In this document: piece after piece, positions 51,492 through 60,332 of the stretch
Numbering within the stretch: position 1 is the stretch's first letter
How the letters are laid out: every line of letters starts with the position of its first letter
Made by a program: the position numbers and the translations under genes
NCBI GenBank assembly: GCA_045545795.1
Contig: JAZQBN010000103.1
Coordinates: 72,863 to 136,862 of the forward strand
From: RGIG8773 sp045545795
Lineage (GTDB): Bacteria; Bacillota; Clostridia; Oscillospirales; Ruminococcaceae
Reading direction: 5' to 3'
Length of the DNA: 64,000 nucleotides
The notes under the pieces: model-generated
What the model saw: only the letters and a program-made list of their open reading frames with translations
What the model was told of the DNA's origin: nothing
The model's database searches: none

Positions 51492-53033
51492 TTATTTAAT
51501 TTCGCCCTGATAAGCCTGTGTACGCTTGATTTTCTTGGAAGTTGTCTTGTCGAACTCCCTGTCACGGACACGGAGTCTGCGGATTGTCTTGGAGGACGGC
51601 AGAGTCGTGTTGATTTCCTTGATGATTTCGTTCAGCTTTGCAGCTGCCTCATCAATGTCGGGGCACATATCAAGGTTAGGGAAAATTTCAGCTGTGATGT
51701 AGCCTTCCTCTGCGTAAACAAGAATTTCAGCCACAAGGTCAATAAGAGCGAACTTGTTTTCAAGTTCCTCAGGAGAAACGTTCTCGCCGTTGCTGAGAAT
51801 GATAAGGTTTTTCTTTCTGCCTGTGATGTAAAGACGTCCGTCCTCAGCGTAACCAAGGTCGCCTGTGTGGAGCCAGCCCTCAGCGTCAAGTGCCTCAGCC
51901 GTAGCCTCAGGGAACTTGTAGTAGCCCTGCATTACAGACGGGCTTTTAACAACGATTTCGCCGTCAACAATCTTGACTTCACAGCCGTTTACGATTGTAC
52001 CAACATCGCCCAGCAGGCTTACGTTGTTGAAGTCAGCTGTAGCAATTCTCGGTGAGCACTCAGTCATACCGTAGCCCTGTGCAATAGGAATACCGAACTC
52101 GCCGTAAGCCTTGATAATCTCAGGAGCAAGGTACGCACCGCCGCTGTAGATACCCTTTAATCTGCCGCCGAAGAAAGCCTGTGCAACAGCCTTTGCAGGG
52201 AGACTCTTTGCCTTTGCGGCAGCGTTAATCTGCTTGAGAATTGTTTCCGCAATCATCGGAACAAGAAGAATGATTGTCGGCTGGAAAAGCTTGAGGTTCT
52301 GAGCAATTCTCATCATAGCGTCGTTTACGCAGATAGTTGCACCGTAACGGAGCGAAAGAAGAATATCACAAGCAAAGCAGAAAACGTGGTGGATAGGAAG
52401 CACGCTGAGAAGTGTGTCCTCAGGGGAACTTTCGTTATCCTGACACATAGCGTTGTCGATGAGGTTGCCGTGAGTAAGCATAACACCCTTAGCCTTGCCT
52501 GTTGTACCTGATGTGTACACGATTGAAGCAAGTGACTCGGACGGAATATCATAAATCTGTGCCTCGTCATATTTTTCAAGAATTTCTGTCAGCACATTTT
52601 CAGCGTCATCGTGCGGCTGAAGTGCAACGTAAACCTTGATTTCGGGACAGTTTATCTTGATTGCAGGAAGCATAGGAGCGTAACGTGCATCATAGAAGAA
52701 CACGTTCACGTCCGCACGGTTCATAAGGTCGCAGATGTCCTCACAGGCAAGCTGTGCATCGAGAGGAACAGTAACGTTGCCGCCCATAATTGTGCCGAAA
52801 TAGCCCACAAGATAAGCATAGCTTGTAGGACCTATTGCTGCGGCGTGAACCTTCTCGCCCTTCATTGCTTCAAGCAGGAAGGAAGCAACCTTCTTTGTAT
52901 CGGAAAAGAACTGCTTGAAGGACTTTTCAATAATTTCCTTGCCTGCCTTTTCCTTGATGAATGGGTGTTCGCCGTATTCCTCAGCGGCAAGTCTCACCAA
53001 ATCCTGCAAGCTTTTTACTTTTGCTTTATCCAT
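51492..53033 (-). CDS. AMP-forming acyl ligase (FadD-like)
   Basis: Adenylates a carboxylic acid, probably for loading onto the carrier protein encoded 9 bp upstream. ANL motifs: SIVYTSGTTGKAKGVMLTHGN, QGYGMTECSP, GWLHTGDLGY, GRKKNLIILSNGENVSPEELE, and a C-terminal catalytic Lys within TTSKKIKR. 513 residues. The layout fits an acyl-ACP or acyl-CoA ligase better than an NRPS A domain. Substrate unknown. Confidence 0.9.
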   Translation of the reverse strand: MDKAKVKSLQDLVRLAAEEYGEHPFIKEKAGKEIIEKSFKQFFSDTKKVASFLLEAMKGEKVHAAAIGPTSYAYLVGYFGTIMGGNVTVPLDAQLACEDICDLMNRADVNVFFYDARYAPMLPAIKINCPEIKVYVALQPHDDAENVLTEILEKYDEAQIYDIPSESLASIVYTSGTTGKAKGVMLTHGNLIDNAMCQDNESSPEDTLLSVLPIHHVFCFACDILLSLRYGATICVNDAMMRIAQNLKLFQPTIILLVPMIAETILKQINAAAKAKSLPAKAVAQAFFGGRLKGIYSGGAYLAPEIIKAYGEFGIPIAQGYGMTECSPRIATADFNNVSLLGDVGTIVNGCEVKIVDGEIVVKSPSVMQGYYKFPEATAEALDAEGWLHTGDLGYAEDGRLYITGRKKNLIILSNGENVSPEELENKFALIDLVAEILVYAEEGYITAEIFPNLDMCPDIDEAAAKLNEIIKEINTTLPSSKTIRRLRVRDREFDKTTSKKIKRTQAYQGEIK

Positions 53034-53042
53034 AATTCCACC

Positions 53043-53270
53043 TTACGCTTTCAGTGACTCGATGTACTTGACAGCGTCGCCCACAGTGCTGAGCTTGATA
53101 ACCTCCTGCTCATCAACCTGAACGTCGAGAGTTTCCTCGATTTCGCCCAGCATACTCATAAAGTCGTAGGAATTGAAGCCTAAATCCTCGATAAATCTTG
53201 CGTCCTCAGTAATGGCACTTTCGTCAACCTCAACATAGTTGCAGATAAGCTCTTTAAGCTGTTCAAACAT
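53043..53270 (-). CDS. Stand-alone acyl/peptidyl carrier protein
   Basis: 75 residues. The phosphopantetheine Ser34 is in DLGFNSYDFMSML, where the usual DSL is NSY. Acidic four-helix protein. It sits between the condensation-like gene and the ligase, so it is unlikely to be the main fatty-acid ACP. Confidence 0.9.
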   Translation of the reverse strand: MFEQLKELICNYVEVDESAITEDARFIEDLGFNSYDFMSMLGEIEETLDVQVDEQEVIKLSTVGDAVKYIESLKA

Positions 53271-53320
53271 AATAATTTCTCCTTTATAAATTATAGTTTA
53301 GATTACAAGCAAACCACGGT

Positions 53321-53429
53321 GTTTTTCGCTTGCGAAAAACCCGTAGCCAAATCGGCGGTGCCGATTTGGTTTGCGAAGCATTGCTGAGTTTTGCTTGCAA
53401 AACTCATAGGACATCTGCGAAGCAGATGT
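53321..53429. repeat. Four-hairpin array between condensation-like and carrier protein genes
   Basis: The 161-bp gap is largely palindromic: GTTTTTCGC/GCGAAAAAC loop TT (53321-53340); CCAAATCGGC/GCCGATTTGG loop GGT (53347-53369); GAGTTTTGC/GCAAAACTC loop TT (53386-53405); ACATCTGC/GCAGATGT loop GAA (53411-53429). All stems are perfect. Loop types match those in the elements at 44688 and 60287. Confidence 0.85.
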
Positions 53430-53431
53430 TT

Positions 53432-54850
53432 TTAAATCATTTCCAAGATTTCCCCGACTGTTCTGTCCTTGTCCTCAATACCTCTGAACAGTACACGGCA
53501 AAGGTAGTAATAGAGGTATTCCATTTCGTACTCGGTAACAGCATCTTTTCTGTACTCAAAGCTGAAATTCAGACCGTTATCCTCAGCACGGTGCATAACC
53601 GTCAGATAAAGGGGCTGACCCGCAACGCCGTTTGTGTACCACATTGTCTTGTAGTTCACGTCAGGCATATCGTACTTGCCTCGCTGAATTGTCATCGGCT
53701 GATATGTAAGGCTGAGGCTTTCGTAGCTTGAACCGGGAGTAAGTCCCCAGTGCTTGCTGCGGCGCATTGTAAGGTCGATAGGGTCAAAGTTTGCGTGACG
53801 GAACAGCTTGTTCTGTTCGCCCTGAATAATGTGGAGCGCCTCATAGAAGGTTGTTTCAGGCTCGATGATTGTACGGAGAGGGAAGAAGTGAATTCTTGTA
53901 CCGCCGCAGCGCTTTTCGAGAAGTGTGCCGCGTCGTGCAATACAGCTCTTTACGGAAACGTCCTTTTCGTCGTTGTTGAACTTGGAAAGAACAGTTCTCA
54001 GACCCATAAGCAGAAGTGTAGCCATAGGCACCTGATTGTCAAGACAGAACTGCATAAGTCTGTCGGAAGGCTCCTTTTCAAGCTGGAACACGGAAATTGC
54101 CGCTTCGGGATTTCGTGAGATAACCATTGCACTTCTCTGGTTTGGGTTGTTGTTTTCACGGCGCTGAGTGATGAGTCTGCCCATACCGTTGAAATCGGTG
54201 TACATAGGCTCGTCAGCTTCAATCTGACTCATCCAGTATTCCTCGTCACGCTTCTGAGCAGGTGAGCCAGCCTCGTATTCCAAATCCTTTTCAAGTGCCT
54301 TTATGTAGGACATCATCGGCTTGGGCATTTCTGTATCATAGCAGAGGTGACAGTAGATTTCAAGTATATCCTTGTCGAAAGCAATAAGGGAGCTGGAGTC
54401 CATAGTCATATGGTCAACCTTTAAATATGTACCGTTATAGCCGTTGGGAAGCTTGACCATTGCAATATAGTTCATCGGGGAGTTGTAACGCTCAAAGGGG
54501 ACTTTCGTCCAGTTTTCCATTTCCTTGTGTGCGTCCTCCTCTTTCCAGTCGGAGAAATCAAAGAACGGGATTTCCCTGTCATCCCTCGGAACAAGGTACT
54601 GATAAACCTTGCCGTCCTCATCCTCGGCAAAACGCAGACGCATACAGTCAAAGCGTTCATAAGCCATTTTTATAGCCTTTCGGAGAATATCGAAATTGAT
54701 GTCAATCTGAATGTAGAAGCCCGTGCCGATATTGATTACCTGATGAGGTGCAAATTTAATGGTATAGTTGTGAATTCTTTGTGCAGCATTCAGCGGATAC
54801 CCCTGCACAACCGCACCGTTGATGTTAAGCTCTTTCATAAATTCACTCAT
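53432..54850 (-). CDS. Condensation-domain-like acyltransferase
   Basis: 472-residue protein of the condensation / alcohol O-acetyltransferase fold. The catalytic motif is VDHMTMDSSS near 145, i.e. DHxxxD where NRPS C domains have HHxxxD, so the second, catalytic His and the Asp are kept. A C-terminal part with GVAGQPLYLTVMHR follows the C-domain pattern. AAGGAG precedes the ATG. It probably transfers the acyl group from the nearby carrier protein to an unknown acceptor. Confidence 0.78.
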   Translation of the reverse strand: MSEFMKELNINGAVVQGYPLNAAQRIHNYTIKFAPHQVINIGTGFYIQIDINFDILRKAIKMAYERFDCMRLRFAEDEDGKVYQYLVPRDDREIPFFDFSDWKEEDAHKEMENWTKVPFERYNSPMNYIAMVKLPNGYNGTYLKVDHMTMDSSSLIAFDKDILEIYCHLCYDTEMPKPMMSYIKALEKDLEYEAGSPAQKRDEEYWMSQIEADEPMYTDFNGMGRLITQRRENNNPNQRSAMVISRNPEAAISVFQLEKEPSDRLMQFCLDNQVPMATLLLMGLRTVLSKFNNDEKDVSVKSCIARRGTLLEKRCGGTRIHFFPLRTIIEPETTFYEALHIIQGEQNKLFRHANFDPIDLTMRRSKHWGLTPGSSYESLSLTYQPMTIQRGKYDMPDVNYKTMWYTNGVAGQPLYLTVMHRAEDNGLNFSFEYRKDAVTEYEMEYLYYYLCRVLFRGIEDKDRTVGEILEMI

Positions 54851-54861
54851 AATGTGACTCC

Positions 54862-55821
54862 TTATTTAAAGTATTTATCAAGGAATTCGCTTACCTTGCT
54901 TTCGTAAAGCTCTGAATTTTCGTAGTAGCTTGCACCGTGTCCCGCATTTTCAACAAAGAGGATATCCTTGTCGGAGGAGCAGATTTCATAATTCTTTTCG
55001 CTCATCCATACAGGCACGAAATTGTCGTCCTTGCCGTGGATAAAGAGCACGGGGCACTTCGACTTTTTAAGCGTGTCAAGAGTGGAGCAGTCCTTGAAGC
55101 CGTAGCCTGCCTTCTTTCGGCAGATTACATTGTTGATGTTCATAATCGGGAATTCAGACAGCTTGTAATCCTTCTTCAAAACGTGAGCGAACACGTCATA
55201 AGGTGAAGTAAATCCGCAGTCCGCAACAACAAGCTCAACATTGTCGGGACACTCGTCCATACCGATTGTCATAAGTGCCGTGGAAGCACCCATTGAAACG
55301 CCGTAAAGCATAAATCTTGCCTTGCCCTCAAGCTGCTTGTTCATATATTCAATCCAGCTGAGACAGTCATATCTGTCAAGCACACCGAAGCCGATGTACT
55401 GACCCTCGCTGTCGCCGTGGCTGCGGTTGTCAACAAGCAGGCAGTTGATACCCTGCTTATGCAGGAAGGAAGCGAAGCTTGCGTTGGACATTCTGCTGCT
55501 TGTGTAGCCGTGGAAGCAGATTGCAACTCTGTCCGTAGGCTCATTTGCCGCAAAATAATCACCGTGGAGAGTGAGTCCGTCACGGGATTTTATAGTTATA
55601 TGCTGACAGCTCTGAGAAAGGAGATATTCCTTTTTCGGACCTATTGTTTTCTTGTATTCCTCCCACTTCTGCGCATCAGCCATTTCGTCCATATTGACCT
55701 TTACGCCGTCCTGACGCGGGATAACCTTGTTAAACAGCTTGAATGCACCTGCCGCTGAACCTGCCGCACCGAGAGCAACAACACCTGCGGCAATGCCTGC
55801 ACCTAAAATCAATCCGTTCAT
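54862..55821 (-). CDS. Membrane-anchored alpha/beta hydrolase
   Basis: 319 residues with a hydrophobic Gly/Ala-rich N-terminal segment (about 1-25), then a serine-hydrolase domain: CFHGYTSSRMSN oxyanion loop, nucleophile Ser in YGVSMGAST, Asp in HGKDDNFVP and His in NAGHGASYY. First gene of the condensation/carrier/ligase transcript. It could release or edit the acyl product. Confidence 0.85.
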   Translation of the reverse strand: MNGLILGAGIAAGVVALGAAGSAAGAFKLFNKVIPRQDGVKVNMDEMADAQKWEEYKKTIGPKKEYLLSQSCQHITIKSRDGLTLHGDYFAANEPTDRVAICFHGYTSSRMSNASFASFLHKQGINCLLVDNRSHGDSEGQYIGFGVLDRYDCLSWIEYMNKQLEGKARFMLYGVSMGASTALMTIGMDECPDNVELVVADCGFTSPYDVFAHVLKKDYKLSEFPIMNINNVICRKKAGYGFKDCSTLDTLKKSKCPVLFIHGKDDNFVPVWMSEKNYEICSSDKDILFVENAGHGASYYENSELYESKVSEFLDKYFK

Positions 55822-55883
55822 TATAACGCCTCTTTCTTATCAAATCCGACACTTTTGAATAATCGTCGGTTTACTTTAATGAA

Positions 55884-55912
55884 AGTTTAACACATTTTTC
55901 CTCTGCGGTCAA
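55884..55912 (-). promoter_or_regulatory. Promoter of the acyl-ligase cluster
   Basis: -35 TTGACC (55907-55912), 17-bp spacer, -10 TAAACT (55884-55889) on the minus strand, about 65 bp upstream of the hydrolase start. Confidence 0.6.
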
Positions 55913-56107
55913 GCAATTTCCGCAAATAATACACACTTTAGATAAAGTATGCAAAACAGCCTTTGAGAAGCGTGGAATTCTGCATATTTTTCCCTTTGGA
56001 GCAATACATTTTACAGTACAGAAGTTTATTCCGCCCATTTAATTGTATAAAGTGCACATATATTTCAACATTGAATGATATAGTTTGTTGAAATTGTCGT
56101 TTTGCTG
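55913..56107. other. Central part of the divergent 414-bp gap
   Basis: No gene was seen between the divergent promoters. It contains TAAAGTGCACA (56046-56056), the motif also present twice upstream of flgB, and a nearby ACTTTAGATAAAGT (55934-55947) palindrome. Confidence 0.35.
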
Positions 56108-56136
56108 TTGCAATCCGTAAGCAAAGATGCTATAAT
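56108..56136 (+). promoter_or_regulatory. Promoter of the EF-G paralogue
   Basis: -35 TTGCAA (56108-56113), 17-bp spacer, -10 TATAAT (56131-56136), about 95 bp upstream of the start codon. Confidence 0.7.
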
Positions 56137-56235
56137 GTTAATTGTCGCAAAACATTTTTTTGTTGATTTGTTACAAACAATTATGAGATATATCACGGAA
56201 ATACTTTCCGTTCTCGAAGAAAGGATGAAATCACT

Positions 56236-58323
56236 ATGAAACACTACGGAGCTGAAACAATCAAGAATATTGCAATTACAGGTCACTCAGGCTCAGGCAA
56301 GACATCTCTCGCTGAAGCGCTCCTGTTCAGAGCAGGCGTTACCGACAGACTCGGAAAAACCGCTGACGGCAACACCGTTTGCGACTATGACCCCGAGGAA
56401 ATCAAGCGCAAAGTTTCCCTGAGCACTGCTCTCGCATCCTTTGAATATAACGATATCAAGGTTAACCTTCTCGATACACCGGGTCTGTTTGACTTTGCCG
56501 CAGGTATGCACGAAGGTGCTGCCGCTGCCGCAACCGTTATGATTACGGTTTCCGCAAAATCGGGCGTAAAGGTTGGTACGGAAAAGGCTTACGACCTTGC
56601 CTGCGAGCTTGGCAAGCCTAAAATGTTTGTTGTTACAAAAATCGACGATGAGGACGCTAACTTCTACAACGTACTCACCGACCTCAAAACAAAGTTCGGT
56701 CCTACAGTCTGCCCTGTAGTTGTTCCCGTTATCAAGGACAGAAAGGTTGTATCCTTCGTTAACCTTATCGAAATGAAGGCTTATACATACGACGAAAAGG
56801 GCAATGCTGTCGAAACAGATATGCCTACAGCTGAAATTTCCGAAAAGATGGAATACCGTATGGACGGTCTTGTTGCCGCATTTACGGAAGCCGTTGCCGA
56901 AACAGATGACGAGCTTATGGAAAAATTCTTCGAGGGCGAGCCCTTCACACAGAAGGAACTCGTTCACGGTATCCATAAGGGTATGAACGAGGGCGTTATC
57001 ACTCCTGTTGTATGCTGTTCCTCCACTTCTACAGCAGGCGTTGATATGCTCCTTAAGGAAATCGAGCTCCTTCTCCCTGCACCTGTTGACAACAAGCCTG
57101 TTATGGCTACAGACGCAGCAGGCGAGCTTACCGAAATTCCTTACGAGGACAACGCTCCTCTCTCCGCATTCGTTTTCAAGACAGTTGCCGACCCGTTCGT
57201 TGGCAAGATGTCCTATATCAAGATTGTAAGCGGTACTCTCAAGGCTAACACAGAGTACATCAACACAACCGCTGACGCTCCCGAAAAAATCGGTAAGCTT
57301 TATACCCTCCTCGGCAAGAAGCAGACCGAGGTTACGGAAGCACACGCAGGCGATATCGTTGTTGCCGTGAAGATTAACGCAGCTACCTCCGATACACTCT
57401 GCGAGGCTGCAAGAAAGGTTACATTCCCTGAAATCGAGTTCCCGAAGCCTTGCTTCAGAATGTCTGTTACAGCCAAGGCTCAGGGCGACGAAAGCAAAAT
57501 CAGTGCAGGTATCCAGCGTCTTACCGAAGAAGACAAGACTCTTACATACGGTCTTGACTCATTTACAAAGGAACAGGTTATCGAGGGTCTCGGCGAACAG
57601 CACATTGAAGTTGCCGCTGCCAAGCTGAAAGCTAAATTCGGTGCTGACATCAATCTTAAAGAACCTAAGATTGCGTACCGTGAAACTATCCGCAAGAAGG
57701 TTAAGGTTGAAGGTAAGCACAAGAAGCAGAGCGGCGGTCACGGTCAGTACGGTCACGTCTGGATTGAATTCGAGCCTTGTCTCTCCGATGAACTCGTATT
57801 CGAGGAAAAGGTGTTCGGCGGTGCTGTACCTAAGAACTTCTTCCCTGCTGTTGAAAAGGGTCTCCAGGACTGTATGAAGAAGGGCGTCCTCGCAGGCTGT
57901 CCCGTAACAGGTCTCAAGGCTATCCTCGTGGACGGCTCATATCACCCTGTTGACAGCTCCGAAATGGCGTTCAAGACAGCTGCTTCCATCGCCTTCAAGG
58001 AAGGTCTCAAGCAGGCTGAGCCTACAATCCTTGAGCCAATCGGCAAGCTTCTCGTTACCGCTCCCGATGACAACACAGGTGACATTATGGGCGACCTCAA
58101 CAAGAGAAGAGGACGCGTTGTCGGTATGAACCCTGCTGCCAAGAAGGGCACAACCACTATCGAAGCAGAAGTACCGATGAGAGAAATGCAGAGCTTTACT
58201 ACCCAGCTCCGTCAGATTACAAGAGGCAGAGGATACTTCTCCCTCGAACATCTCCGCTATGAACAGCTTCCGGGCAATCTCGTAAGCGAGGTTATCCTGA
58301 GTGTTGACAATAACAACGAATAA
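56236..58323 (+). CDS. Elongation factor G-like translational GTPase (EF-G paralogue)
   Basis: Five-domain EF-G architecture, 695 residues. The G1 loop is GHSGSGKT (16-23), not the AHIDAGKT of canonical EF-G; G3 is DTPGLFDF and G4 is TKID. Domain IV contains GGHGQYGHVWIEFEP and the C-terminal domain GRVVGMNP and TRGRGYFSLEHLRYE. These variations match the widespread EF-G-like subgroup of Clostridia, whose members may act in recycling or stress rather than elongation. Monocistronic, with its own promoter and terminator. Confidence 0.9.
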   Translation: MKHYGAETIKNIAITGHSGSGKTSLAEALLFRAGVTDRLGKTADGNTVCDYDPEEIKRKVSLSTALASFEYNDIKVNLLDTPGLFDFAAGMHEGAAAAATVMITVSAKSGVKVGTEKAYDLACELGKPKMFVVTKIDDEDANFYNVLTDLKTKFGPTVCPVVVPVIKDRKVVSFVNLIEMKAYTYDEKGNAVETDMPTAEISEKMEYRMDGLVAAFTEAVAETDDELMEKFFEGEPFTQKELVHGIHKGMNEGVITPVVCCSSTSTAGVDMLLKEIELLLPAPVDNKPVMATDAAGELTEIPYEDNAPLSAFVFKTVADPFVGKMSYIKIVSGTLKANTEYINTTADAPEKIGKLYTLLGKKQTEVTEAHAGDIVVAVKINAATSDTLCEAARKVTFPEIEFPKPCFRMSVTAKAQGDESKISAGIQRLTEEDKTLTYGLDSFTKEQVIEGLGEQHIEVAAAKLKAKFGADINLKEPKIAYRETIRKKVKVEGKHKKQSGGHGQYGHVWIEFEPCLSDELVFEEKVFGGAVPKNFFPAVEKGLQDCMKKGVLAGCPVTGLKAILVDGSYHPVDSSEMAFKTAASIAFKEGLKQAEPTILEPIGKLLVTAPDDNTGDIMGDLNKRRGRVVGMNPAAKKGTTTIEAEVPMREMQSFTTQLRQITRGRGYFSLEHLRYEQLPGNLVSEVILSVDNNNE

Positions 58324-58331
58324 TTGCAATA

Positions 58332-58377
58332 AAATTTGTCAATATGTTTCACAGCAAACATATTGACAAATTTTTCG
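58332..58377 (+). terminator. Terminator of the EF-G paralogue
   Basis: 18-bp perfect stem AAATTTGTCAATATGTTT (58332-58349) with its complement at 58356-58373, followed by TTTCGTTTT. Its right arm contains the -35 of the next promoter. Confidence 0.85.
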
Positions 58378-58391
58378 TTTTATAATACAAT
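58363..58391 (+). promoter_or_regulatory. Promoter overlapping the preceding terminator
   Basis: -35 TTGACA (58363-58368), 17-bp spacer, -10 TACAAT (58386-58391). The -35 is part of the terminator stem, so the two functions share sequence. Confidence 0.65.
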
Positions 58392-58448
58392 TATTGTATG
58401 ACTTGAAATATAGCCTTTTGTTGATACTATCGAAAGGATTTGATTATA

Positions 58449-59180
58449 ATGAAAATTAAGAAGATTGTTTCCGCCGTGCTTGCCTCCGTTGTTGCGGCAG
58501 GTATGTGTGCGGCAAATGCCCTTGCCGTCGAGGACGGTCAGGCTACCTACTGCTTTGATACAACCGCAAAAATCAGCGATTTTGCCTATTACGGCTCTGT
58601 GGAAAACACAGATATGAAGCTTACTCATACTACCGTTACTTCCAAAAACGGTAAAGGCTGTCTGGTTATCTCCGAAAATTCCAAAGGCGATGACAAGAAC
58701 CTTTACGGCGGTTACTACGTTGAAGCTTCAAAATTCGGGCTTGAAAAGTTCGATGGCTGCACAGTGGAAATGAGCGTCAAGCTTTGCCCGGGTGCAACTA
58801 TGTATTATGACTCGTTCGCACTCTACAGCGATGGCTCAATCTGGCTTTCACAACCTGTCACCGCTCTCAGCGACAATGAATGGAGCACATTCACAATGCC
58901 TGTTGCAACAGGCTCCGACAGCACAAAGGTCGGCTTTACAATTCCTACATATCAGGAATACAAGGGCGACATCGTTTATATCGACGACTTCACAATCACC
59001 GACGCAAACGGCACTGTAATCGCAAATCAGGGCGACTACGAGGTAAAAACCGTTTCCGCCGAGGATGCTCCGTCAAAGGGTGCTAATGTCGGTCTGACAA
59101 TCCTGCTGGTTGTTCTCATCTTTGCAATTGTCGGCGGTATAGGACTTATCGTTTCCTCAGCACTCAGACGTTTCTCTTAA
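58449..59180 (+). CDS. Exported, C-terminally anchored beta-sandwich-like protein
   Basis: Signal peptide (MKIKKIVSAVLASVVAAGMCAANALA), an external domain of about 180 residues with a beta-sandwich or carbohydrate-binding feel (GGYYVEASKFGLEKFDGCTVEMSVKL, DIVYIDDFTITDANG), then a membrane helix at about 215-240 and a short basic tail. No family firmly recognised. The ATG at 58449 is 10 bases after GAAAGGA; a TTG three codons upstream is rejected. Likely a cell-surface protein. Confidence 0.75.
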   Translation: MKIKKIVSAVLASVVAAGMCAANALAVEDGQATYCFDTTAKISDFAYYGSVENTDMKLTHTTVTSKNGKGCLVISENSKGDDKNLYGGYYVEASKFGLEKFDGCTVEMSVKLCPGATMYYDSFALYSDGSIWLSQPVTALSDNEWSTFTMPVATGSDSTKVGFTIPTYQEYKGDIVYIDDFTITDANGTVIANQGDYEVKTVSAEDAPSKGANVGLTILLVVLIFAIVGGIGLIVSSALRRFS

Positions 59181-59186
59181 AATCGG

Positions 59187-59216
59187 AATTCCCCCGAAAA
59201 CCTCGGGGGAATTTTT
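59187..59216 (+). terminator. Intrinsic terminator
   Basis: AATTCCCCCGA / TCGGGGGAATT, 11-bp stem (59187-59213), then TTTTA. Follows the exported protein gene by 6 bp. Confidence 0.9.
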
Positions 59217-59257
59217 ATGATTATTCAAATTGTAACCGATGTGAAATCAAATTGTTC

Positions 59258-59286
59258 TTGATTTTATTGCAATAACTTGGTATATT
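59258..59286 (+). promoter_or_regulatory. Promoter of the membrane-protein gene
   Basis: -35 TTGATT (59258-59263), 17-bp spacer, -10 TATATT (59281-59286), 35 bp upstream of the start. Confidence 0.6.
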
Positions 59287-59320
59287 ATATATGTAACTAC
59301 TAACACCAAGGAGTGTTCAA

Positions 59321-60238
59321 ATGGAAAAAATCAAAAAAGTTCTCACCAATAAATGGTTCATTCTTGTGGTAAGCGTCCTGTGTGCCGCATATACCATTGT
59401 TCTCGGCTATTTTGCGTACGCAGTATTCTTCTATGAAATTGTCTATACCGACAAAATGACCTTTGCTATCGCATATTCTGCATTCTCAATAGTTTCGGCA
59501 CTGTTCTTCTTCTATACAAGAAAATCCTTTATCACCTGCATAATCGGTATGGTGAATATGGTAGCCTTCTTCCCCACGCTGCTGCTTGACTGGGGCAACT
59601 GGCCGCTGCTTATCCCTGCGGCAATGGTTACGGTGTTCGGATTTTTCTGCTGCAAGATGAACGATACTATCAAAACAGTATTCGGCACAATTTTCCTGCT
59701 GCTTTATATTCTGGGAGGAATTGCGTTCTTCCTGATTATGAACGTGTTCAGGGTAACAACCGTTGATACGCTGCTTACCCCAGACGGCGGTCTTGTTTCT
59801 CCGTCAGGCTATTTCAGGTGCTATGTACTTGACGTGCAGAATAAATCATCGGGCAAGGTTGCAATTTACATCGAGCCAAACCAGCTTGACAAGAACGTAA
59901 AGGACGTAATCGAACTGCGGACAACAATAAAAAGGCTTATCAAGCAGGCAATCAAGGAAAACAAGGACGACGCACTGCATTACGACGTGCATTGGGAAGG
60001 CGACCTGCTGATGATTAACGGCGAGGAATATTTTGACGAAAAGGACTTCCTCACAGAAACGGATGAGGGCGTTACCTACGATTTCAGCGAGGGCGTATGG
60101 ACTCACACCTACTTTGAGTTTGAGTACCCGATTATTGAGCTCATTGACCGCTTCAAGCAGGTAATCACCGAAAAGCTTTCCGAGGTAAGTGCAGAAACGG
60201 AAGAAACCTCCGTTACGACCACTGCCGTAACAGAATAA
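59321..60238 (+). CDS. Hypothetical membrane protein
   Basis: 305 residues: about five hydrophobic segments in 1-150, then an outside or cytoplasmic domain of about 140 residues and a Glu/Thr-rich tail. No family recognised; residues 160-205 (PSGYFRCYVLDVQNKSSGKVAIYIEP) resemble small beta-rich domains of unknown function. AAGGAG precedes the ATG. Monocistronic. Confidence 0.75.
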   Translation: MEKIKKVLTNKWFILVVSVLCAAYTIVLGYFAYAVFFYEIVYTDKMTFAIAYSAFSIVSALFFFYTRKSFITCIIGMVNMVAFFPTLLLDWGNWPLLIPAAMVTVFGFFCCKMNDTIKTVFGTIFLLLYILGGIAFFLIMNVFRVTTVDTLLTPDGGLVSPSGYFRCYVLDVQNKSSGKVAIYIEPNQLDKNVKDVIELRTTIKRLIKQAIKENKDDALHYDVHWEGDLLMINGEEYFDEKDFLTETDEGVTYDFSEGVWTHTYFEFEYPIIELIDRFKQVITEKLSEVSAETEETSVTTTAVTE

Positions 60239-60245
60239 TATATCT

Positions 60246-60276
60246 TCACCCCGATTTTTGTCGGGGTGATTTTTTT
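60246..60276 (+). terminator. Intrinsic terminator
   Basis: TCACCCCGA-loop-TCGGGGTGA followed by seven T. Follows the membrane protein gene by 7 bp. Confidence 0.92.
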
Positions 60277-60332
60277 ATGAAACGGAAAATTATAATTTAG
60301 TGCACGATTTGTTGCAGTGTTAGCAACGCGGC

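Noticed and set aside
56293..57345. 350-codon minus-strand frame opposite the EF-G paralogue
   Set aside because: Fully antisense to a conserved GTPase and Cys/Asn-rich with no recognisable domain.
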